Below are positions 14,210-23,233 of a DNA stretch of 64,000 bases, in pieces (the stretch's first letter is position 1; every line of letters starts with the position of its first letter). This DNA comes from Formicincola oecophyllae (GTDB taxonomy: Bacteria > Pseudomonadota > Alphaproteobacteria > Acetobacterales > Acetobacteraceae): NCBI RefSeq assembly GCF_006542395.2, contig NZ_CP038231.1, positions 1-64,000 on the forward strand. Direction: 5' to 3'. Position numbers and translations under genes: made by a program. The notes beneath the pieces are model-generated. The model made no database searches. It was not told where the DNA came from and worked only from the letters and a program-made list of their open reading frames with translations.

Positions 14210-16703
14210 GGGTGAAATTTTCTGCTAGGCCTTTCTGGTGGATCATTTTCAGCACTTGGCGCGCGATGATAGGGTAACGCATGACCAGAATGCGGAACAA
14301 AGGCCCCGGTATGGCCAGCAAATGCGCGAACTGTGATGAACGCACGGTAGCACTCATCGGTTCCCCCTCCAGCAGGCTGCACGCGCCAACGAGGTCGCCT
14401 GCCTGGTAGGAGAAACGCTTGCCGTCAAGCTCCCCCTCCACCGTGCCGCTGACGAGCGCATAGACCGTGTGCACCTTCTGCTTGGCGCGGAACAGGTGCT
14501 CCCCAGGGGAGAGGAAGCAGATGGAGACCCTGTGGGCCATTTCCTGGATGGCGCTGTCAGGAATGCCGTTAAAAGCCAGGAAGGTGCGCAGGCGCTGTTC
14601 AATCCCGCTGCGCAGGTTGAAGCGCAACGGCTCCGCCAAGCGGTGGCGCATGGTTTCGATCCAACGCCGCAGCTCCCTGTGAAGCTCGGCTGAGATGAGG
14701 TTCTCCCGCTCCAGGAGGGCGTATTCCTCCTCCTCCTGGTGGAGGGCGATTTGGCGCAGGATGCGGCTTTCAAGCGCGTCAGCGTAGCCTGCGTAATGGA
14801 AGCGCAGCACCTGGAGGGCATCGTCAATCAGTCGCCGCTGCCTGTGGAGGAGCTCAAACACGATTTCCGTCATGCGCTTGCCCAGCGTTGGCTCCATGCG
14901 CTGGCGCACGAACCGCATAAGCGATGTGGAGACAAGGTGGGTGATGATGAGCATCTCAAAGCGCTCCATCATGCAGAACATCAAGGGCCGGTCGATATTG
15001 AACTGCTCATGCAGCGCTACAGCTAGGCGGAAGCGCAGCGTGGGGCGCAGGCGCTTTTTGCGGGCCTTGGCATAGCCATGGCGCCCCTCCAGACGGGCAC
15101 CGTCCACCATGGCTTCAGCTGTGCGCAAAAGCACTTCCATCACACGGCGGCTGGAGAGGCCGTGCACCTTGAAGAGGTCAAGCAGGAGGGAGCGTTCCTG
15201 GTTGGCGATGGTGATGAGCGCCACTGTCACGCGGTTGCGTTCAGTCAAGGCGGCCTCAAAGCGGTTGGCTGCGCGTTCACGCGCAATGCGGCGCTCAATC
15301 TGGCCTACCACCCCCGCCCTTGTACGGGCGGAGAAGCCGAGCTCGTCTGAAAGGGCGCTGACCTTCACCGCCACTGTGCCAAGGCCAATGGCGATGATTT
15401 GGTTGCGCATGGCTTCATCAATGGGGGAGAGCTTGTCAAGCTTCAGCCATATGACCAGCGTGCGCAGCGTTGTGCCGTTGACCAGAAGGGTCACGAGGAC
15501 GAACCCCGTAGCGATGATGCCGATGAAATGGGCAACGTCGCCATCCACATGGGGGTTTTCCGTCACCGCCAGCGCCAGCGCCAGCGTGATGGCGCCGCGC
15601 AGCCCGCCCCAGACCATGGTCACGCGGAACCGCCCCGGTACAGGGGGGGTCAGGCGCGCTGCGCTCAGCAGCGGCAGGAAGCCGAACACCACCAGGGCGC
15701 GCGCTGCCAACCCAGCGCCAGAGGCGATGAGGATAAGCACAACGTCCCAGCGCGTCATGCCCATCAGCAGGCGCGGCACCATCAGGGCTGCGAGGATGAA
15801 CACCAGGCTGCCAGCCCAGAACACCATTTGGTGCCACATCTGGTGCAGGAAGCGCCACACCTGCGGCCTGAAGGTGGAGGAGCCATAGGCGGAGACCGTC
15901 AGCCCTGCTGCTGCGGTCGCCACAACGCCTGAAAACCCGAAGACCTCATCACACAGGATATAGACACAGTAAGGCAGAACAACGGTGAGGCTTATCTGCG
16001 CTGCTGGGAACCCACCCAGGGCGGAGGCCATCCATAAGAACAGGCGCGCTGCTGAGAAACCAACGATCATGGCGCCGGCGAACTCTTCAGCGAAGTCCAG
16101 GACGGCATCGCCAAGCTGCACTTGGTGGTGGGCGGTGATGGCGGCCAGAAGGATGGTGAAAATGGCGATGGCGGCCGCGTCATTAAGGAGCGCCTCCCCC
16201 TCCACTAAGCGGGAGAGGCGTGAGGCAGCCCCGATCTCACGGAATATTCCCGCCACCGCTGAAGGGTCTGTCGTGGCTACGATCGCCCCCAGCAAAAGGC
16301 ACACAGCCAAGGGCTGGCCTGCGCAGGGGTAAAGCGCCAGCCCAATGGTGGCGGTGGAGACCACAACAGCCACGATGGCCAGCCCCAAGACAGTGCCCGT
16401 CTCATGGGCAAGGCTGCGGACATCAATGTCCAGCGCGCCCTGGAACACCAGCAGCGGCAGGAAAATGAACAGGAACCCTTCGCTGTTGATGGGAAAGGAC
16501 ATCAGCGCTTCAGCGGGCCCTTCAAACAGGTCCAGCCCCAGCGATGAGGTGACGGCGGCCGCAGCCGACCCCAGGCCGATGCCCAAAAGCGCGATGAGGA
16601 CGGTGTCAGGGATGCGGATTTTGCGTGCCAGGGGCTGCACCATGCTGACCAGAAGCAGCAGGAAGGCCAGTGTCAGCAAAATGGCTGCAAGCTCTGTTTC
16701 CAT
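14151..16703 (-). CDS. CPA1-type Na+/H+ antiporter with C-terminal cyclic-nucleotide-binding-like domain
   Basis: An 850-residue membrane antiporter exchanging Na+ (or K+) for protons. About 12 N-terminal membrane segments carry the NhaP-type signatures TDPSAVAGIFREI (145-157), EGEALLND (168-175) and GLRGAITLALAL. A long cytoplasmic helical region follows, then a CNB-like domain (~690-810). The CNB phosphate-binding cassette reads VGACSLLEGEPMSATV (772-787): the usual Glu (GE) is Ala774 and the usual Arg (PR) is Met783, so cyclic nucleotide binding is doubtful. The start METELAAIL is preferred over the upstream ATG at 16811, which adds a non-hydrophobic 36-residue leader. Confidence 0.85.
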   Translation of the reverse strand: METELAAILLTLAFLLLLVSMVQPLARKIRIPDTVLIALLGIGLGSAAAAVTSSLGLDLFEGPAEALMSFPINSEGFLFIFLPLLVFQGALDIDVRSLAHETGTVLGLAIVAVVVSTATIGLALYPCAGQPLAVCLLLGAIVATTDPSAVAGIFREIGAASRLSRLVEGEALLNDAAAIAIFTILLAAITAHHQVQLGDAVLDFAEEFAGAMIVGFSAARLFLWMASALGGFPAAQISLTVVLPYCVYILCDEVFGFSGVVATAAAGLTVSAYGSSTFRPQVWRFLHQMWHQMVFWAGSLVFILAALMVPRLLMGMTRWDVVLILIASGAGLAARALVVFGFLPLLSAARLTPPVPGRFRVTMVWGGLRGAITLALALAVTENPHVDGDVAHFIGIIATGFVLVTLLVNGTTLRTLVIWLKLDKLSPIDEAMRNQIIAIGLGTVAVKVSALSDELGFSARTRAGVVGQIERRIARERAANRFEAALTERNRVTVALITIANQERSLLLDLFKVHGLSSRRVMEVLLRTAEAMVDGARLEGRHGYAKARKKRLRPTLRFRLAVALHEQFNIDRPLMFCMMERFEMLIITHLVSTSLMRFVRQRMEPTLGKRMTEIVFELLHRQRRLIDDALQVLRFHYAGYADALESRILRQIALHQEEEEYALLERENLISAELHRELRRWIETMRHRLAEPLRFNLRSGIEQRLRTFLAFNGIPDSAIQEMAHRVSICFLSPGEHLFRAKQKVHTVYALVSGTVEGELDGKRFSYQAGDLVGACSLLEGEPMSATVRSSQFAHLLAIPGPLFRILVMRYPIIARQVLKMIHQKGLAENFTLTAGPESPQQALAGAQKAA

Positions 16704-17277
16704 CAGGTGGGTGCGGTGCCTTTCCCCGGCTTGTGTTCCGTGGTGGGTGTTCTGCGCAAGCCACCCCCAGCGGCTGGTGGCCTTGTGCGCGCCTTGACCA
16801 GCTGGTGGCAAGGTGGCGTTAAAAAAGGGCAGAATTCAAGCGCCCCCACGCTTTTACCTTTACCACCTCCCAGCGCTAATCCCCACCCCATGGTTTTTGC
16901 CGCAGCGCCGTGCGTGGTGGGGGCGCCTTCAAGCCCTGACTGCAGGGCGGAGGGGAGTGTGAGAGCGCCTAGGGCGTAGCTGGAGCAGGCATTGTAATGA
17001 GGTGCCCAGCCAAAGCCCTCACGTTCAGCCAGCCTTTAGAAAAGCTGTGATGAGGTAGAGTTGTGTTGTTCCCATCCCCTACCCAATCTTTCCGTAGGAC
17101 TTGCCGCAAGGCCAAGCGTCAGGGACCTGTGGTGTGCGTGCGGCGTGCGGGGAAGGTTTGTGAAGCGTTCTGGTGGAAGCGTTCCAGAAGCAAAGGGGCT
17201 TGCTCACGCCTTCATGGCGTGAACCTGATGGTCCCTGGGGCAGCTAAGCAGCTTGCTGAAACCTGGTTGCTAAAAAC
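16704..17277. other. Intergenic stretch between antiporter and arsR
   Basis: No convincing gene. A 72-codon frame from 17063 has no ribosome site or recognisable fold. It should contain the promoter of the minus-strand antiporter. Nothing else is identifiable. Confidence 0.4.
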
Positions 17278-17321
17278 TTGACAGGGCTTTTTATATCCAT
17301 AATTCCAGACACATGGATATG
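17278..17321 (+). promoter_or_regulatory. arsR promoter and palindrome overlapping the start codon
   Basis: TTGACA (17278-17283) is followed by an AT-rich stretch with CATAAT (17298-17303). A perfect inverted repeat, ATATCCAT (17293-17300) and ATGGATAT (17313-17320), spans the ATG itself. No Shine-Dalgarno precedes the ATG, so the mRNA may be leaderless. The palindrome is a likely operator for the repressor, which is inference. Confidence 0.55.
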
Positions 17322-17666
17322 GAAAACGCTCTTCAAGCGCTGAAAGCACTTTCACAACGCACGCGCATGACTATCTTCCGCCTGCTGGTGGCGCATGAAC
17401 CAACTGGCCTGCCCGTTGGGGTCCTTGCAGAGCAACTGCGCCAGCCCCAGAACACCATTTCCACCCATCTGGCCATTCTGGCCCGTGCAGGCCTGGTGGC
17501 TGCCCAGCGCCAAGGGCGGCTGCGCTTTTACCGCGCCTGCCTACCCAAGCTGCAGGCGTTAACGGGCTTCATGCTGGAAGAATGCTGCACGCAGCACCCA
17601 GGGCAGTGCAGCGCCAGCGCCACGCTGGCCACACACCCCTGCGCCCCCCCTCCCTCTACCTGTTGA
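17313..17666 (+). CDS. arsR: ArsR-family metalloid-responsive repressor
   Basis: A 117-residue winged-helix repressor that would leave DNA when As(III) or Sb(III) binds. LKALSQRTRMTIFRLL (10-25) and the recognition-helix stretch PQNTISTHLAILARAGLV (45-62) are typical. The Cys pair 91-92 and Cys99 (CCTQHPGQC) form a C-terminal thiol site like that of Acidithiobacillus ArsR rather than the alpha-3 site of E. coli. Two further Cys lie at 110 and 117. It is followed after 16 bp by arsB. No arsC is present nearby. Confidence 0.9.
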   Translation: MDMENALQALKALSQRTRMTIFRLLVAHEPTGLPVGVLAEQLRQPQNTISTHLAILARAGLVAAQRQGRLRFYRACLPKLQALTGFMLEECCTQHPGQCSASATLATHPCAPPPSTC

Positions 17667-17682
17667 AGCGAAAGGCTACCTA

Positions 17683-18972
17683 ATGCTGGCGCTGGTACTG
17701 TTCATCATCACCTTAGCACTGGTCATCACGCAGCCCCGTGGGCTTGGCATTGGCTGGAGCGCCCTTGGGGGCGCTGTGGCAGCGCTTCTCTGCGGGGTCA
17801 TCACCCTGCAGGACATTCCTGTGGTGTGGCACATCGTCTGGGACGCCACGTTCACTTTCGTGGCTTTGATTATTATTTCGCTTATTTTGGATGAGGCTGG
17901 GTTTTTCCAGTGGTGCGCCCTTCATGTGGCGCGCTGGGGGCGTGGCCGTGGGGCGTTGCTCTTCCCCCTGGTGGTGCTGATGGGGGCAGCCATGGCTGCC
18001 CTGTTCGCTAATGACGGTGCGGCCCTCCTCCTCACCCCCATTGTGATGGCCCTTTCAGAACGCTTGCGCCTGCAGCGGGCGGCGGCTTTGGCCTTCATCA
18101 TGGCAACGGGTTTCGTGGCGGACACCACCAGCCTGCCCCTTGTGATCTCCAACCTGGTCAACATCGTCAGCGCTGGCTTTTTCAACGTGCCTTTTGGGGC
18201 TTACGCCGCCGCCATGGTTCCTGTGGACATGGTGGCCCTGGGCGCCACCATGGGGGTTTTATGGCTGTGCTGGCGTAAGCATATTCCAGCCACCTACCGC
18301 TTGGCGCACTTGCCATCCCCCGCAAGCGCCATGCGTGATGAGGGGGTGTTCAAAGCGGCTTTCCCCCTGCTGGGGCTTGTTTTGACGGCCTATTTCATCA
18401 CAGCGCCTTTCCATGTGCCTGTCTGCGTGGTGAGCGGCCTAGCGGCCCTCGCCCTGACCCTGGTGGCGTGGCGCGGCGGCAAAGTGCCTGTCAGGCTCCT
18501 CCTGGCCAAGGCGCCTTGGCAGATCGTGCTGTTCTCGCTGGGGATGTACCTGGTGGTTTATGGCTTGCGCAACGCCGGGCTGACGGGGGAACTGGCTACC
18601 CTCCTGGCATGGCTGGGGCAGCATGGGGCTTTGGCTGCCACCATGGGGACGGGTTTCCTGGCCGCTGTGATGTCATCGCTGATGAACAATATGCCAAGCA
18701 CCCTGGTGGGGGCGCTTGCTATTCAGCAAACGCCAGGGCTGAGCGCGCCTGTGCATGACATGATGGTTTACGCCAATGTTATTGGCTGCGACCTGGGGCC
18801 TAAATTCACCCCTGTGGGCAGTTTGGCGACATTGCTGTGGCTTCATGTGCTGGCCAGCCGTGATGTGCGCATCAGCTGGTGGGATTACATGAAGGCGGGC
18901 TTTGTGATGACGCCGCCCGTTTTGGCAGCGGCCCTTCTGGCATTGCGCTGGTGGGTCCCCTTGGTGCGCTGA
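17683..18972 (+). CDS. arsB: Arsenite efflux permease ArsB
   Basis: A 429-residue inner-membrane carrier with about 11-12 segments that extrudes arsenite or antimonite. ANDGAALLLTPIVMAL (~107-122), VADTTSLPLVISNLVNIV (~145-162) and MNNMPSTLVGALAI with GCDLGPKFTPVGSLATLLW (~365-385) are hallmark ArsB/ion-transporter motifs. AAAGG lies 8 nt before the ATG. It shares an operon with arsR. Arsenate reductase and ArsA are not in the window, so this operon alone covers trivalent forms only. Confidence 0.93.
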   Translation: MLALVLFIITLALVITQPRGLGIGWSALGGAVAALLCGVITLQDIPVVWHIVWDATFTFVALIIISLILDEAGFFQWCALHVARWGRGRGALLFPLVVLMGAAMAALFANDGAALLLTPIVMALSERLRLQRAAALAFIMATGFVADTTSLPLVISNLVNIVSAGFFNVPFGAYAAAMVPVDMVALGATMGVLWLCWRKHIPATYRLAHLPSPASAMRDEGVFKAAFPLLGLVLTAYFITAPFHVPVCVVSGLAALALTLVAWRGGKVPVRLLLAKAPWQIVLFSLGMYLVVYGLRNAGLTGELATLLAWLGQHGALAATMGTGFLAAVMSSLMNNMPSTLVGALAIQQTPGLSAPVHDMMVYANVIGCDLGPKFTPVGSLATLLWLHVLASRDVRISWWDYMKAGFVMTPPVLAAALLALRWWVPLVR

Positions 18973-19020
18973 ACGCTCCAACAGCTGGCCAGCCTGGAGG
19001 GGCCTGTCTTGAACTCCTAA
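18973..19020 (+). other. Spacer between arsB and repeat cluster R3
   Basis: A short segment after the arsB stop with no T-rich terminator. It leads straight into the hairpin element at 19021. Confidence 0.4.
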
Positions 19021-19071
19021 GCCGGTGCTACACGCTGTTTGGCCTGCGGGCTACGACAGGTGCGCACCGGC
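19021..19071 (+). repeat. 52-bp hairpin element, copy 3 (diverged)
   Basis: Starts GCCGGTGCTACACGCTGTTT and ends CACCGGC, with the same terminal arms and the same first half as the copy at 6309-6360. The middle has diverged and the element is 51 bp. Confidence 0.7.
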
Positions 19072-19303
19072 ATCTCTTGAAGGGTCCTAGGCGAAGTTTT
19101 TACTACACTTAGGCTTACGCCCTGCGTTGCGACAAACTCCGCTTCTACGCCTCAAGAGGCTAAGGTTCCTTCGCTCTACGGCTGGTTAGTCTAAGGGGGT
19201 TCGCTCTTGGCGCCTGGCAGCGGAAAAGCTTTCTATGCTCCAGCTTTGCTGTTCGCTTCGACGTTTTCCGCTTTCACAGGCCTGCGGCCTTAGACGGCGC
19301 CGC
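19072..19303 (+). repeat. Repeat cluster R3, including 85-bp repeat copy 2 (19219-19303)
   Basis: 19219-19303 matches 6207-6291 with about three mismatches. The preceding part (TACTACACTTAGGCTTACGC, near 19100) is a weaker relative of the 6155-6200 block. A local inverted repeat with arms CTACGCCTCAAGAGGCTAAG adds further hairpin potential. The cluster ends 3 bp from the stop codon of the minus-strand glutathione transferase gene, the same relation as R2 to the SDR gene. Confidence 0.8.
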
Positions 19304-19306
19304 CCC

Positions 19307-20005
19307 TCAAGCCAGGGGGCCTTCGAGGCCTTCCTGCTTGAGGACCGCCTTCACCGCTGGCAAAGCGTCAATTTTGTCCAGCAGGTTGGCGATGGCCTGA
19401 TGGGTGCGGGGGGGCTTGGGCAGCTCACGCGCCCAGCGGCACACCATGGCCAGGTAGATGTCCGGCGCTGAAATCGCGTCCCCCAGCATGTAAGGACCAT
19501 GGTCCTTCAAATGCTCGCCAATCACGTTGAAGTAGTTCTCCACCCGCGCTGTGGCCCCAGCGGAGGCCGCCTTCTGGGCTGCCAGCTGCTCTGGCTCCGT
19601 GCCGGGGATGAGGCGCTCAGGGCGTTTGGCGATCATCAAGTCCGCTTGAACGGAGTTGGTCAGGAACACCAGCCACTGGTCCCAATAAGCGTACTGGGTC
19701 TCGTTGCTGGTGGGGGGGATGAGGTTCATGCTGGGGCATGAGCGGGCCAGCGTCATAGTGATGGCAGCTGATTCAACCATGGGGTCGCCATTAGGCAGCA
19801 CCAAAACAGGTACGCGCCCCAAAGGGTTGAGCTTGAGGAAGTCAGGCTTCTTCTGGTCGCCTTCGCGCAGGTTGATGAGCGTGAGCTGGTAGGCTGCGCC
19901 GTTCATCTCGTAGTTCATCTCCAGAAGGATGTGGGGGGCGAGGCCCGCCGTGCCTGGCGCTGTGATGAGGTGATATTCTTTGGAAGAGCCGGGCTGGTTG
20001 GCCAT
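19307..20005 (-). CDS. Glutathione S-transferase family protein
   Basis: A 232-residue cytosolic GST. The thioredoxin-like N-terminal domain ends with NPLGRVPVLVLPNGDPMVES (~58-77), holding the cis-Pro and the Ser that binds the glutathione gamma-glutamyl group. The all-helical C-terminal domain contains the GDAISAPDIYLAMV N-capping motif. The start MANQPGSS is chosen because AGAGGAC lies 7 nt upstream, whereas the ATG at 20041 has none. The physiological substrate is unknown. Confidence 0.88.
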   Translation of the reverse strand: MANQPGSSKEYHLITAPGTAGLAPHILLEMNYEMNGAAYQLTLINLREGDQKKPDFLKLNPLGRVPVLVLPNGDPMVESAAITMTLARSCPSMNLIPPTSNETQYAYWDQWLVFLTNSVQADLMIAKRPERLIPGTEPEQLAAQKAASAGATARVENYFNVIGEHLKDHGPYMLGDAISAPDIYLAMVCRWARELPKPPRTHQAIANLLDKIDALPAVKAVLKQEGLEGPLA

Positions 20006-20225
20006 GACGTGTCCTCTGGATGGTGGTGTGTGGGAAGGCATGCGCGCCCTGCTGGGGCCAGGGCATGGCTACACTGGTCTTTCAAAGGGAGGATAGTTCA
20101 AGCGGCCCATCCCTGGAAAGCGGTTTTGGCGCGGTTGGGGGCGCAGTTTCATGTTGGGCATGAACAGTTGGTAAGCTTGGGCGTTGGCTGCGGGGGCTGA
20201 CTTGTGCCCTACACATAAGCACCGC

Positions 20226-21206
20226 TCAGCGGTAAACCTGAATGGTGGAGAGCCGCGACTGCGGCAGCACCTTGATGGTGATGAAAAAGCGCGCCCCCGT
20301 TACAGGGTTGGTCATGGCCAGGCTGACGGGATGGTTGAGCGAAAGGTCGTCTTGGAGCGCCGTGGTAGCGTAGGAGAGCGCAGGCACTTTCACCGTCAGC
20401 GGCGCAGCGTGGTGGCTGCCTGAATGGGGCAGCGTCACCGCTGTGCCTGTGCCATAGGGCCTGTAAGCGATGGCGGCAGCGTCAATGCGCACGATGTCGC
20501 CATCCTGGTAAGGGGTTGCCGCGTTGCCTGACGCCACAAGGTGGTTGCCCCGCATGACGTAAAGCGGCGTGACATCCACCCTGAACCCCCGCAGGAGGGT
20601 GTCGTCCAATGTGGCCATGTCAGGCAGCTTCGGCCCTGTTGAGGTGGCAATGAGGGTGTCTTCGAAAGGCTGCACCTTTTTAGCGCCGTAACCAGCCAGG
20701 GGCCCGAAGACCAGCCCACGCGATGGTGAAGCCACCTGGGCGACCTGCCCAGGGCCCGCCCGTTTGGCTTCTCGCCAGGAGACAACGATGGGCGTGCTGG
20801 CGTCCAGCCCAACGAAATAGCCCGTCAAGGGGGTGCGGGCCATCATGTCCTCCCGCTTGCCGTTTTTATGCACCAGCGTCACCGTCACCTGGAAGGGCAG
20901 GTTGGTAATGCGCGTGAAAACACGTGGCGCGTCTGGCCCCTGGGGCTGGGGTGGGGCGGCCTTGGGGGCATCTGGCAGGGTGACGCCAGGGGGAAGTTTG
21001 GGCGCCACCTTGGCAGGCTTGGGCGCTGGCATGACGTCTGGCGGCAGGTCGGCCTTGGGGCTTGTCAGGGGGTTGAAAGCCTCCCGCGCGGTAGCAGGCA
21101 CCACTTCCATTGCACCTAGCGCGCCCAGCCACAACGTCAGGGCCAGGCAGCGTCTCCAGTATGTGCTGGGCATGGCGGACGCGACAAGGGGTTTGTTGGC
21201 GGTCAC
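20226..21206 (-). CDS. Exported protein of unknown function
   Basis: A 326-residue protein. After a short basic leader, WRRCLALTLWLGALGAMEVVPATARE looks like a signal peptide with cleavage after ATA. A Pro/Lys/Ala-rich linker follows, then a beta-rich domain with no motif I recognise. GTG 21206 is chosen as the start because AGGAG stands 9 nt upstream; ATG 21173, at the signal peptide itself, is the alternative. No operon partner is evident. A periplasmic or outer-membrane-associated role is likely. Confidence 0.6.
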   Translation of the reverse strand: MTANKPLVASAMPSTYWRRCLALTLWLGALGAMEVVPATAREAFNPLTSPKADLPPDVMPAPKPAKVAPKLPPGVTLPDAPKAAPPQPQGPDAPRVFTRITNLPFQVTVTLVHKNGKREDMMARTPLTGYFVGLDASTPIVVSWREAKRAGPGQVAQVASPSRGLVFGPLAGYGAKKVQPFEDTLIATSTGPKLPDMATLDDTLLRGFRVDVTPLYVMRGNHLVASGNAATPYQDGDIVRIDAAAIAYRPYGTGTAVTLPHSGSHHAAPLTVKVPALSYATTALQDDLSLNHPVSLAMTNPVTGARFFITIKVLPQSRLSTIQVYR

Positions 21207-21485
21207 CTGCACATTCTCCTGCCTTTTGGGCCTGCGCCGGCTTGGGCGTCCCACCCGCCCTTGCTGTTGAGGGGACCTGGGGCCGCCCCTTTGAATTGGA
21301 AAGCGCGGGCATCATTCAACCTGTCAAGCAGCTTACAGCAGCTTGCCCCAGGCCGCCACGTTGCTGTTGAATGCCCTGTCACCATCCCCAAGGCGCTGGG
21401 CGTAGCTTTGCCTGGTCCGGCTTTGACAAGCTTTGCTTGAGGGGACTTGAACTTGAATCTGCCTAAACTGAAAGTGAACCATGCC

Positions 21486-21683
21486 ATGCCCAACCGGTCC
21501 CCACTCCAGCCCTTTTCTGATGAACTGGCCTTGAACGCCGCAAACTCCAGGGGGCAGAACCATTATGTGAACAGTGCAGCCAACGTGCTTTCAGACGTCA
21601 CTTACGTGGCGTTGGCTGTAGCGCTGTGTCTGCCGCTTTACGTGCTTTACCTTTTTGCCAACCTCAGCAACCCGCTTTTCTGA
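21486..21683 (+). CDS. Small single-pass membrane protein, hypothetical
   Basis: 65 residues: a polar N-terminus with GQNHYVNSAANVLSDVTY, then one hydrophobic helix (VALAVALCLPLYVLYLFANL). ATG 21486 is weakly preceded by GAAAG. The frame extends to a TTG at 21447. Codon usage fits neighbouring genes. No family is recognised. Confidence 0.45.
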   Translation: MPNRSPLQPFSDELALNAANSRGQNHYVNSAANVLSDVTYVALAVALCLPLYVLYLFANLSNPLF

Positions 21684-21737
21684 CCCCCAGGGCAGCGCTG
21701 CCAAAGCGCCGCCCTTCACAAGCCTGGAAGGCTGAGC

Positions 21738-23033
21738 TCAGAAAACGGAACTGATGGCCATTTGGGGCTGAAGCGAGGCTGAGCTGTTGTGCCCCATAAC
21801 AGGCACGATCACCCCAGCCACAACACCCCAGTTCGGGTCCCAGTTATATTCCAGTTCCGGCCCCACATTCAGCGTGCCGTTCCAGCCAGAGCGGCTTTCC
21901 AGGCGCTGGTTGCCGCGCCTGCCCCGCAACACAGCCCCAGCTCCCCATGTGTGGTAGAAATCAAGCGCGAACACCCATTTTTTGGTGATGCCCCACTCGC
22001 TGCCCATGCCTTCATTACCGTACCAACCTGGGTGAGCGTGGCCTAGGTAGCCAGGGCTGGTGCCGTAGGCCGTCATGCCTTTAAGACGCGCGCTGGTCAG
22101 GGGTTGGTAAGCCTGCGCCCAGAAATGAAATCGCACCGTTTGGCTGAAAAAGGGGAACACCAATTCCCCCTGGAGCGCGTAATGCAGGAACCAGCTACCC
22201 GTCCCTAGGCCGTCAGCAGGGTTGCTGAGATTCTTGTAAGGCCCTGTTGGCACGGTGGTGCCGATGTAAGCCGTTAGCGAAGGGGTGTAATGGGGGGTGA
22301 GGCGGTATTCCAAATCTATGGGCAAATCGTTGAAAACAAAGGAGGAGCTTTTCTGGTGGTTGCCCCAGCTGCGTGACCATGTGGGATAGACACCCACCGT
22401 CAGGCGGTCGGTCACGGCGTACTGCATGAACCAAAACTGCGTGAAGCTGGCCTGGCCAGGGCTGCGCACATGGTCGCCCCGCGCGTTGAAAGCGCCATTG
22501 GGCACGTAGAACTCATTGTAAGGCTCAATCACGATCTCCCCCTGTTCTGGCAAGGCTGGGAAGGGGGCAAAAAGCGTGCCTGTGTTCCATTGCTCAGGCG
22601 GGTGCTGGCCCTGCCCCAGGAAATGTTCCAAGCGCTGGAACCAGGTCTGCCCTTTGGAAGCGGGTTTGGGGGCGCCTGCTTCCAGCACGGGGGAGGTGGC
22701 GCGTGCTGAGGGAATGTGCCTGGGCTTTGGTGGGGGGGCCGTACGGGGCGCCCAATTTGACTGACGGGTGAAGTGGGCCGTCACCACAGGGCTGGTGGGT
22801 GTGTTGGAACGCTGGGTGCCAGGGGGCACAGCTGAGCTGGCGCTTGGCTCTGGCTGGGCGCTGGCTGGGCTGGGCGTTGCCCAGGCGCCAAGGGCTGCCA
22901 GCAGGGGCAGGCCTTTCCAGGAAAAGCTGTGCCTTAGGGGTGGTGGCGCAGCGCGCCCTGAAACATGCCTGAAACCCACTGTGGCCGTGCAGCCTCCGCG
23001 CTTTTGGGTTGGGGGTCTGAGGGAGGCCGGCAT
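21738..23033 (-). CDS. Outer-membrane beta-barrel protein with proline-rich periplasmic segment
   Basis: 431 residues. A long basic N-region leads to a signal-like core (LPLLAALGAWATPSPASA), then about 80 Pro/Ser/Thr-rich residues. The rest is aromatic-rich alternating beta strands (EIVIEPYNEFYVPNG, RFHFWAQAYQPL, ALDFYHTWGAGAVL) ending in Phe, the usual signal for BAM insertion. It resembles the putative outer-membrane transporters related to MetA of phenol degradation, with low certainty. The start is uncertain. It is transcribed divergently from the next gene. Confidence 0.65.
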   Translation of the reverse strand: MPASLRPPTQKRGGCTATVGFRHVSGRAAPPPLRHSFSWKGLPLLAALGAWATPSPASAQPEPSASSAVPPGTQRSNTPTSPVVTAHFTRQSNWAPRTAPPPKPRHIPSARATSPVLEAGAPKPASKGQTWFQRLEHFLGQGQHPPEQWNTGTLFAPFPALPEQGEIVIEPYNEFYVPNGAFNARGDHVRSPGQASFTQFWFMQYAVTDRLTVGVYPTWSRSWGNHQKSSSFVFNDLPIDLEYRLTPHYTPSLTAYIGTTVPTGPYKNLSNPADGLGTGSWFLHYALQGELVFPFFSQTVRFHFWAQAYQPLTSARLKGMTAYGTSPGYLGHAHPGWYGNEGMGSEWGITKKWVFALDFYHTWGAGAVLRGRRGNQRLESRSGWNGTLNVGPELEYNWDPNWGVVAGVIVPVMGHNSSASLQPQMAISSVF

Positions 23034-23233
23034 GTTGCCCAGTCATGGCAGCCCTGTTGCCAGTGTGTTAGCGCAGGGGGGGCTTCTTTGTGAATGGGCA
23101 TTGGTTTTTTAAAATTCTTCTTAAGCGCCTTTAAATTCTCCCACTCCTGTGCTGAAACTCGGCTTGATTACCAACGCCACCCCTGTTTCGTCCCGCCAAG
23201 GACACACTGACCAAACCAGCCTGGAAATGCACC

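Noticed and set aside
17063-17281. A 72-codon frame before arsR
   Set aside because: Rich in Arg/Lys/Cys with no family resemblance and no start signals; its end overlaps the arsR promoter.
21700-21745. CRISPR-like AGCTCAGAAAACGGAAC at the end of the beta-barrel gene
   Set aside because: It is the coding sequence of the SSVF C-terminus; no repeat partner at 60 nt.
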